Source: an uncultured Sutterella sp.
GTDB lineage: Bacteria > Pseudomonadota > Gammaproteobacteria > Burkholderiales > Burkholderiaceae_F
Length of the DNA stretch: 12,621 bases
Reading direction: 5' to 3'
NCBI GenBank assembly: GCA_900754475.1
Contig: CAAECY010000130.1
Coordinates: forward strand, 1 to 12,621
Below, piece after piece: positions 7,815 through 12,621 of the stretch (positions are counted from its first letter, which is position 1; the number at the start of each line of letters is the position of its first letter). A program made the position numbers and the translations under genes. The notes beneath the pieces were generated by a model. That model had not been told where the DNA came from and made no database searches. It saw nothing but the letters and a program-made list of their open reading frames with translations.

Positions 7815-7879
7815 GGAAGAGGACCTTAGGGGGATGGGTAAGAGGGTTGCGAACCGCCGGAGGCGACGAAAAACGAATG

Positions 7880-7915
7880 AAGGCCCGCGCAGCGTGATTT
7901 CGGGGCGCGGGCCTT
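7880..7915 (-). terminator. Terminator-like hairpin in the nrdA leader (possible attenuator)
   Basis: Perfect 11-base arms AAGGCCCGCGC (7880-7890) and GCGCGGGCCTT (7905-7915) enclose a 14-base loop. Read on the minus strand the stem is followed by CATTCGTTTTTCG, as in an intrinsic terminator. It lies about 65 bases before the nrdA ATG. No gene on the minus strand lies between it and the divergent thioredoxin gene, and the 60 bases between hairpin and nrdA hold no clear promoter. It may therefore act within the nrdA leader rather than end another transcript. Confidence 0.55.
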
Positions 7916-8272
7916 GAAATGGTGTTTTCGTTGCTCGGGTTTTCTATCTATGGTGGTTTCGCAAAAACAACGTCCGCTCATCCTAAAGGAAGCCGCGGCG
8001 ATTTTCCAATAGGTACGGCCTATGGTTCCGATTGTTAACGGCGCCGTTTTCGCGGGGCGCGAGCCCTCGCCCGAGCGGCTTTTCCGTGCTTATCCGCTAC
8101 TTCGGTGCGAAGTTTGTCGTCACTTTCTCTTTGGTCGTACGTCCTCGGGAGGAGCCTCGGGCCGAAATCGATACACCGTTTGCGGGATGCGGGTACGTAC
8201 GGCAACATGCGGAAACAATGGACGGGGCTCGACGGGGGCGAAATTCGGCCGCCCGATCGAGCGCGAAAGAGA
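7916..8272. other. Divergent intergenic region between nrdA and the thioredoxin-like gene
   Basis: I see no gene. An open frame runs upstream of the thioredoxin start without a break, but it lacks the GC-rich third positions and any recognisable protein, so it is leader sequence. The nrdA promoter should be here, reading leftwards. TTGTTT and TAGATA on the minus strand (around 7950-7975) are spaced too closely to be convincing. An imperfect dyad, ATAGG-TACGG-CCTAT, lies near 8010-8025. I found no clear pair of NrdR boxes. Confidence 0.45.
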
Positions 8273-8298
8273 ACGACTTTCAAAAGTCGTGCTACGAT
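8273..8298 (+). promoter_or_regulatory. Extended -10 promoter with overlapping dyad, thioredoxin-like gene
   Basis: TGCTACGAT (8290-8298) is an extended -10 element. The 18-base sequence ACGACTTTCAAAAGTCGT (8273-8290) is a perfect dyad with 8-base arms and a two-base centre, and it lies where a -35 would be. No good -35 hexamer is present, which fits an extended -10 promoter or one that needs an activator. Transcription would start near 8305, about 65 bases before the ATG. Confidence 0.45.
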
Positions 8299-8370
8299 GA
8301 AACCACGCTATCGGACGGGAAGAAACAAAGCCCCGCCCGTTCCCTTCACACTCCGCAAGAGGTTTTCACC

Positions 8371-8703
8371 ATGAGCGAAATCGTCCCCGTCACCTCCGCC
8401 AATATCGACGAAGTCGTCTACAAGTCCGACGTCCCCGTGATTCTCGCCATCGGCGCCTCCTGGTGCATCGACTGCCGCCGCGCCGCGCCCTTCTACCAGG
8501 CCTTCGCGAAGGAATACGCCGGCCGCATGAAGTTCGTCGCGATCGACTCCGAAGCCTCGCCCGAACTCAAGGAAAAGTTCGACGTGAAGCACATCCCGAC
8601 GATGCTCGTCGTCAAGAACGGCGTCGAACTCCCGGGTCGCCTCGTTGAAGTGAAGACCCCGTCGGAATTGAAGGCCTTCATCGAAGAGGGCCTCGCCGCC
8701 TGA
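8371..8703 (+). CDS. Thioredoxin-family protein with a WCIDC active site
   Basis: This is a 110-residue cytosolic protein with one thioredoxin fold. The active site is WCIDC at residues 31-35 instead of the usual WCGPC. The cis-proline is Pro 76 in HIPTM, followed by the strand LVVKNG typical of the family. There is no signal peptide or membrane segment. Thioredoxins reduce disulfides in enzymes such as ribonucleotide reductase and receive electrons from thioredoxin reductase. An Ile-Asp pair between the cysteines probably changes the redox potential or partner choice compared with the main TrxA, so a specialised thioredoxin is likely. ATG 8371 has AAGAGG eight bases upstream. The gene stands alone between its own promoter and a strong terminator. 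Closeness to divergent nrdA may reflect a functional link but is not proof. Confidence 0.88.
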   Translation: MSEIVPVTSANIDEVVYKSDVPVILAIGASWCIDCRRAAPFYQAFAKEYAGRMKFVAIDSEASPELKEKFDVKHIPTMLVVKNGVELPGRLVEVKTPSELKAFIEEGLAA

Positions 8704-8738
8704 TTTCGTACGACGTCTCGATTCGTCGGCAAGTTCCG

Positions 8739-8771
8739 AAAGCTCTCTCGCACGCCGCGGGGGAGCTTTTT
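8739..8771 (+). terminator. Rho-independent terminator of the thioredoxin-like gene
   Basis: A 13-pair stem (8739-8751 with 8757-8769, two G-T pairs) and an ACGCC loop run into TTTTT, 36 bases after the stop codon. Stem bases include AAAGCTC against GAGCTTT. Confidence 0.88.
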
Positions 8772-9095
8772 CATTTCCGGCTTCACGCCGCACGTCCCCT
8801 CCTCCCTCTCCTTCCGCCTGCCGCTTCCCGCCTTCGGCTTTCGAACGGTTGGGGCCTCTCCTTTTCCCCTCATGCGTGTTCCCTGGCGCTCGCCTGCGTG
8901 CTCCATAAGCGCTAACCCGCACTTCGTAGAGTTTCGGGCAAGAAGCGCGTAAGGTTGCACTCGCGAAGACGCCCGCGCCGTAGCAAGATGTAGGCATCGG
9001 GCGAGGTGGCCGTCGTGCGGGGAATTTCCCTTCGAAGCACGAACGGGCATGCGCTTCGCTCTTCGTTTCCCTTCAATGCTTCTTTCCCTCGCACC
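8772..9095. other. Leader region upstream of lysP, no gene seen
   Basis: Some 320 bases lie between the terminator and the lysP start. The left half is pyrimidine-rich and the right half holds short GC-rich inverted words, for example TAAGCGCTAA-like sequence near 8907. I looked for the conserved parts of a lysine riboswitch and did not find a convincing match. No clear sigma-70 promoter is visible either, though TAAGGT near 8950 could serve as a poor -10. Open frames here show no protein-like content. Confidence 0.4.
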
Positions 9096-10601
9096 ATGTC
9101 CACCACACTCAAACGCTCCCTCTCGGCGCGACACCTCACGATGATCGCCCTCGGGGGCTCGATCGGCACGGGCCTTTTCGTCGCCTCGGGGGCCGTCCTC
9201 TCCCAGGCGGGTCCCGCGGGCGCCCTCGCCGCCTATGCCTTGATCGGCCTCATGGTCTACTTCCTCATGACGGGGCTCGGAGAACTGGCCGCCTACGAGC
9301 CCGTCTCGGGGTCTTTCGCTACGTACGGCGAAAAGTACGTCGACGAAGGCTTCGGCTTCGCGCTCGGCATCAACTACTGGTACAACTGGGCGATTGCGAT
9401 CGCGGTCGACCTCGTTGCCGCGCAGCTCGTCATGGCCTGGTGGTTCCCGCAGGTGCCGGGCTGGTGCTGGAGCGCGATCTTCCTTTCGGTGATCTTCGCC
9501 TTCAACTGGGCTTCGGCCCGAACCTTCGGCGAAGCGGAATTCTGGTTCGCCTTTGTGAAGGTCGCGGCGGTGGTGTTCTTCATCATCGCGGGGGCGTTGC
9601 TTCTTCTCGGCGTCCCGACCGAGGTCCCGGGCGCGGGCTTTGCCAATTGGACGGTCGGGGACGGCCCCTTTGCGGGCGGGTTCGTCGCGTTCTTTGCCGT
9701 TGCGATGGCGGTCGGCTACTCCTTCCAGGGGACGGAGTTGATCGGGGTTGCCGCGGGCGAATCGAAGGACCCGCAGAAGAACCTCCCGAAGGCCGTGAAG
9801 CAGATCTTTTGGCGCATTCTCCTTTTCTACATCCTCTCGACGATCGTGATGAGCCTCCTCATCCCCTACACGGATCCGCGGCTTCTCAAAAACGACCTCG
9901 CCGACGTGGCGGTGAGCCCTTTCACGCTCGTTTTTGAAAACGCCGGTCTCGTTTCGGCCGCGTCCGTGATGAACGCCGTCATCCTCACGACGGTGCTCTC
10001 GGCAGGCAATTCCGGCATGTACGCCGCGACCCGCATGCTGCATACGCTTGCGCTCGCCGGCAAAATGCCGAAGATCTTCGGGCAGACCTCCGCGTCCGGG
10101 GTCCCGCGCAACGCGCTCGTCGCGACGACCGTGATTTCGTGCCTGTGTTTCCTTACGGCCTTCTACGGAGACCGGACGGTCTACTTCTGGCTCTTGAACA
10201 CCACGGGCATGGGGGGCTTTATCTGCTGGCTCGGGATGGCGGTCTCGCACTACCGCTTCCGCCGCGGCTACGTCGCGCAGGGCGGACGCCTCGAAGACCT
10301 TCCTTACCGAGCGCCTTTCTTCCCCGTCGGCCCCGCGATTGCCTTTGCGATCTGCGCGTTCGTTGCGGCGGGTCAGAATTACGAAGCGCTCTTCGACGTC
10401 TTCACGGGGACGGCCTTCGACGGTCAGGGACTCTTGGCGACGTACGTGGGGCTTCTCATCTTCGCCGCGCTTTGGATCGGCTACCGCATCACGCATCCCG
10501 AGGTGCGCGTGGTCGGCCTTCGCGAGATGCGCTTCCCGGACATCGAGGCGCGAAAGGCCGCCGAACCGTCCGAAGCGGGTCCTATGAAAACCAACGTGTA
10601 A
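9096..10601 (+). CDS. lysP: Lysine-specific permease LysP (APC superfamily)
   Basis: This is a 501-residue inner-membrane amino-acid/proton symporter with twelve predicted hydrophobic segments. It follows E. coli LysP closely through the whole length: the N-terminal LSARHLTMIALGGSIGTGLF, then VYFLMTGLGELAAY, PVSGSFATYG, NYWYNWAIAIAVDLVAAQLV, SFQGTELIGVAAGESKDP, PYTDPRLLKND, VSPFTLVFENAG, LSAGNSGMYAATRML, and HYRFRRGYVAQG near the C-terminus. Length also agrees with the family (about 490). Lysine is thus the likely substrate, although related basic or aromatic amino-acid permeases share much of this. ATG 9096 is chosen because it opens directly into the family sequence. An in-frame upstream start at 9006 adds 30 residues with no homology. 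No strong ribosome site precedes 9096. The gene appears to be single, ending in a terminator about 150 bases downstream. Confidence 0.92.
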   Translation: MSTTLKRSLSARHLTMIALGGSIGTGLFVASGAVLSQAGPAGALAAYALIGLMVYFLMTGLGELAAYEPVSGSFATYGEKYVDEGFGFALGINYWYNWAIAIAVDLVAAQLVMAWWFPQVPGWCWSAIFLSVIFAFNWASARTFGEAEFWFAFVKVAAVVFFIIAGALLLLGVPTEVPGAGFANWTVGDGPFAGGFVAFFAVAMAVGYSFQGTELIGVAAGESKDPQKNLPKAVKQIFWRILLFYILSTIVMSLLIPYTDPRLLKNDLADVAVSPFTLVFENAGLVSAASVMNAVILTTVLSAGNSGMYAATRMLHTLALAGKMPKIFGQTSASGVPRNALVATTVISCLCFLTAFYGDRTVYFWLLNTTGMGGFICWLGMAVSHYRFRRGYVAQGGRLEDLPYRAPFFPVGPAIAFAICAFVAAGQNYEALFDVFTGTAFDGQGLLATYVGLLIFAALWIGYRITHPEVRVVGLREMRFPDIEARKAAEPSEAGPMKTNV

Positions 10602-10751
10602 AGTCAAGCGGAGGAACCCGTACTCAGATCAAACCCGCCGCAAAGATTTTTCACGCATTTGCGTCGGGAAGCGTATTCTTATCGGGTAAGAAGTCGGAAC
10701 GGGCACGATTCAGCGTCTTCTGCGTGTCCGTTCTCTTCTTCCCTTCCGTTG
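10602..10751 (+). other. lysP 3' region, possible small RNA start
   Basis: No gene is evident. A hairpin ACGCA-TT-TGCGT lies at about 10652-10663. TTCACG and TATTCT are 18 bases apart and could be a weak promoter starting near 10690. With the terminator at 10752-10780 that would give an RNA of about 90 bases. The simpler reading is a long lysP 3' untranslated region. Confidence 0.3.
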
Positions 10752-10780
10752 GCCGGGCCTCAAAGCCCGGCTTTCTTTTT
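10752..10780 (+). terminator. Rho-independent terminator downstream of lysP
   Basis: GCCGGGC (10752-10758) and GCCCGGC (10765-10771) form a perfect 7-base stem with a CTCAAA loop, followed directly by TTTCTTTTT. It isolates lysP from the jetA gene. Confidence 0.88.
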
Positions 10781-10831
10781 GTCGGTACCGAACGCGTTCC
10801 GCTTTTTTTTCGGACGAGGCCCGCGCGGACG

Positions 10832-10862
10832 TTGGCGACGGAAGGGTTCGATCCGCTAAAAT
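10832..10862 (+). promoter_or_regulatory. Candidate promoter of the jetA-like gene
   Basis: TAAAAT (10857-10862) matches five of six -10 bases. TTGGCG (10832-10837) matches four of six -35 bases, with a 19-base spacer that is longer than ideal. Transcription from about 10869 would give a GC-rich leader of roughly 185 bases containing several short hairpins, for example GAGGC-ACG-GCCTC near 11000. Its position between the lysP terminator and the gene supports it. Confidence 0.4.
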
Positions 10863-11054
10863 AAACGGTTTTTCGGGCGGCTTCGTCGTCCGAACTCGTT
10901 CCCGATCGCGTGCGGGCTTTTTCGGGCGAATCCGTTCGCCGTGTCGGCCGTTTTCCACGGCCCGAAGCCCCGGACGATCGGCGGGCGCCCTCCTCCCCGA
11001 GGCACGGCCTCGCGGAGCCTGCGGCGCCCGGTAATTCCGGAGGACTCATCGCTC

Positions 11055-12611
11055 GTGGCAGCCCGTACTCTCATCGAAACTTACAGAGCGTTGAAAGAAA
11101 CGCCCATCTGGAAGCTCCTCGCGGGCCAAAACGCGCCCGTCACGGTCGGGCTCCTTGAGAACCTCCTCTACGAGGGCGAGCGCCAACTGCCGGCCTCCGT
11201 CTTCATCGACCGTCTCGCGCACGAACTCGGCAAACTCGAAGCCGCCGACCGCTCTGCCGACCGGGAAAGCCGTCGCGAAAGCCGTGAAAGCCGCGAGGGC
11301 CCTCGGGAACTCGCGAAGCTCTACGCCGCCCGGTGGGTCAAAGAGGGTTACATCGTCTGCCGCCTGCCCGCGGGCGTCGCCGAAGAGGTGTACGAACTCA
11401 CCTCCGCGGGTCTTGACGTCATTCGCTTTTTGACGCGCTACCGCATGCGCCGCTCGGGCCCCACGGAAACGCGCCTTGACATGGTGACGCACGCCCTCAT
11501 CAAGCTCGCCAACGACTCGGACGCCGACCCCGAAGCCCGCATCGCGCGCCTTGAAGCCGAAAAGGCCCGGATCGACGCCGAAATCTCCGCCGTGCGCGAG
11601 GGGCGCGCGGAAGTGCTCGCGACCGACTCGGCGCTCACCCGTACGAACGACATTCTCGATCTCTTCTACGAGCTCCAGACGGACTTCCGACGCGTGCGCG
11701 AAGAGTTCGAACGCCTGAACCGCAACTTCCGTGCGGAGATTCTCCGCAGCGACGCCCCGCGCGGCGACATGCTCGAGCGCTTCTTCGAAGGGTACGACGC
11801 CATTCGCGATTCGGATGCGGGACGAGCGTTCGAAGGGTTCTACCGGCTCCTTACCGATCCGCGCGCCACGGACGAACTCCAAAACGCGATCGATCGGATT
11901 CGCACGCAGCCTTTCTTCGAGAAGCTCGGGGACCGCGACAAGGAACTTCTTACGAGCCTTCAGACGGACCTCTTGGAGCGCGCCCGCGATACGCGCTCCG
12001 TCATGATCGCGCTCGCGCGCTCCCTGCGCGAGTTCGTCGAGCGGCACGAGTACCGGGAAGAAAAGCGCTTGGACCGCCTCATTCGCGAGGCGGATGCGGC
12101 CGCACGCGACGCGGCGCACGCCGTGTCCCCGGGCCATGCCGTCCACACGCTCGAATTCACGAGCGCGTACGTGACCTCCTTGTCGACCCTCGAACTCTAC
12201 GACCCCGAACTCTCGCGCCTCTCGACCCCGATCGAGACCGCGAAAGCGCCCGTCGCCGACCTTCGCGCGTTGGCCGCGCGCCTGCGCGACTCCGACATCG
12301 ACTACGCGGGACTCAAACGCGCCGTGCGCCGAGCGCTCGCCGAGCACGAGACCGTGACGGTGGGGGAAGTGCTTGCCCTCTTGGGGGAACCCCGGACGGA
12401 CGATACGGACGATACGGACGAAGAGAACCGTACCGACAAGCACTCGGCCCCGACCGTTCGGCGCGGTCTCGCCTCGTTGGTGGGCCTCCTGACCCTTGCC
12501 GCCCGTTACGGCGAACCCGTGCGCGATCCGAAGGCGGAATTCCTCGAAGAGCTCGCCGCTCGGCAGCCGCTATATCGCCACCCGCGTCACCGTGCAGGAG
12601 CTGGCGCGTGA
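11055..12611 (+). CDS. jetA: DUF3375 protein, JetA (kleisin subunit) of a type I Wadjet anti-plasmid system
   Basis: JetA is the MksF-like kleisin that bridges the SMC ATPase JetC with JetB; together with nuclease JetD they extrude loops on circular plasmids and cut them. Family features seen are the N-terminal LIETYRALKETPIWKLLAGQNAPVTVGLL and winged-helix region (to about residue 130), LTSAGLDVIRFL, then TETRLDMVTHALIKLANDSDADPEARIARLEAEKARIDAEI (coiled coil, 140-190), EEFERLNRNFRAEIL, and GYDAIRDSDAGRAFEGFYRLL. GTG 11055 is preferred: GGAGGA lies ten bases upstream and the family sequence starts there. An in-frame ATG at 10941 would add 38 unrelated residues. Residues 70-83 (RESRRESRESRE) and 448-456 (TDDTDDTDE) are low-complexity inserts. 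As read, the frame stops at 12609-12611 with 518 residues, but the last 45 bases look coding in the next frame, so the true C-terminus probably runs past the window. jetB, jetC and jetD should follow. Confidence 0.85.
   Translation: MAARTLIETYRALKETPIWKLLAGQNAPVTVGLLENLLYEGERQLPASVFIDRLAHELGKLEAADRSADRESRRESRESREGPRELAKLYAARWVKEGYIVCRLPAGVAEEVYELTSAGLDVIRFLTRYRMRRSGPTETRLDMVTHALIKLANDSDADPEARIARLEAEKARIDAEISAVREGRAEVLATDSALTRTNDILDLFYELQTDFRRVREEFERLNRNFRAEILRSDAPRGDMLERFFEGYDAIRDSDAGRAFEGFYRLLTDPRATDELQNAIDRIRTQPFFEKLGDRDKELLTSLQTDLLERARDTRSVMIALARSLREFVERHEYREEKRLDRLIREADAAARDAAHAVSPGHAVHTLEFTSAYVTSLSTLELYDPELSRLSTPIETAKAPVADLRALAARLRDSDIDYAGLKRAVRRALAEHETVTVGEVLALLGEPRTDDTDDTDEENRTDKHSAPTVRRGLASLVGLLTLAARYGEPVRDPKAEFLEELAARQPLYRHPRHRAGAGA
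12396..12422 (+). repeat. jetA: 9-base tandem repeat inside jetA
   Basis: ACGGACGAT occurs twice and ACGGACGAA once, head to tail. The unit is three codons long, so copy number changes keep the frame; it encodes Thr-Asp-Asp repeats in an acidic linker before the C-terminal part of the protein. Confidence 0.8.
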
Positions 12612-12621
12612 CGACAAGTCC

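Noticed and set aside
6204..7829. Long plus-strand open frame opposite nrdA
   Set aside because: nrdA on the minus strand has complete catalytic motifs; the opposite frame is a composition artefact.
7916..8272. NrdR boxes upstream of nrdA
   Set aside because: No pair of 16-base palindromic boxes with the expected AT-rich centre and spacing was found.
8371..8703. The thioredoxin-like protein as a DsbL/DsbA-type oxidant for AssT
   Set aside because: It has no signal peptide, so it cannot act on periplasmic AssT, and it is far from assT with other genes between.
8772..9095. Lysine riboswitch in front of lysP
   Set aside because: Some purine-rich words look similar, but I could not assemble the conserved five-helix core; a covariance-model scan would settle it.
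8493..10607. Minus-strand open frame of 704 codons opposite lysP and the thioredoxin-like gene
   Set aside because: It spans two well-identified genes, a terminator and an intergenic region, and its protein is low-complexity Arg, His and Glu.
10845..10854. GGTTCGATCC, which resembles a tRNA T-loop and could hint at a tRNA gene or an integration site
   Set aside because: The flanking bases do not form a T stem, no acceptor, D or anticodon arms are found upstream, and no CCA end follows.
10941..11054. Upstream ATG start that would lengthen JetA by 38 residues
   Set aside because: The added residues are Arg- and Pro-rich and unlike the family, and GGAGGA is placed correctly for GTG 11055 instead.
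11046..12443. Minus-strand open frame opposite jetA
   Set aside because: Shadow of jetA; no recognisable protein, whereas the plus strand carries DUF3375 sequence.
1..12621. CRISPR array, insertion sequence or rRNA/tRNA gene
   Set aside because: No regularly spaced direct repeats, transposase-like frame with terminal inverted repeats, or structural RNA could be recognised.

Overview
The window is GC-rich, with G or C at almost every third codon position. It holds ordinary chromosomal genes of a Gram-negative bacterium, with one accessory gene starting at the right edge. The combination of a secreted arylsulfate sulfotransferase, a class I ribonucleotide reductase, a LysP-type permease and this codon bias suggests a betaproteobacterium of the Sutterellaceae type. 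That placement is an inference from gene content only.

Layout, left to right. (1) The end of a ModB-like molybdate ABC permease (+) enters from the left edge. (2) A LysR-family regulator with an acidic N-terminal extension (+) follows. (3) A bidirectional terminator separates it from a convergent arylsulfate sulfotransferase gene, assT (-). assT is broken by a one-base deletion that falls on the codon of the predicted catalytic histidine. (4) A relatively AT-rich gene-free stretch of about 735 bases ends in an operator-like dyad and a promoter for a small ribbon-helix-helix protein (+), which has its own terminator. (5) The nrdA-nrdB operon (-) encodes class I ribonucleotide reductase. Neither subunit carries an ATP-cone, and a terminator-like hairpin lies in the nrdA leader. 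(6) A long intergenic region leads to a cytosolic thioredoxin-like gene (+) with an operator-like dyad at its promoter and a strong terminator. (7) lysP, a lysine permease (+), has a long leader and a terminator about 150 bases downstream. (8) The last gene (+) encodes a DUF3375 protein, the JetA kleisin of a type I Wadjet anti-plasmid system. jetB, jetC and jetD would be expected just outside the window.

Most genes look independently transcribed: each has its own start region and several have clear terminators. Only nrdA and nrdB form an evident operon. The two points most worth attention are the putative Wadjet locus at the right edge and the assT frameshift at the active site. The 3' end of jetA also seems to change reading frame. 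Two frameshifts in one short window mean that sequencing or assembly error must be excluded before either is read as gene decay.
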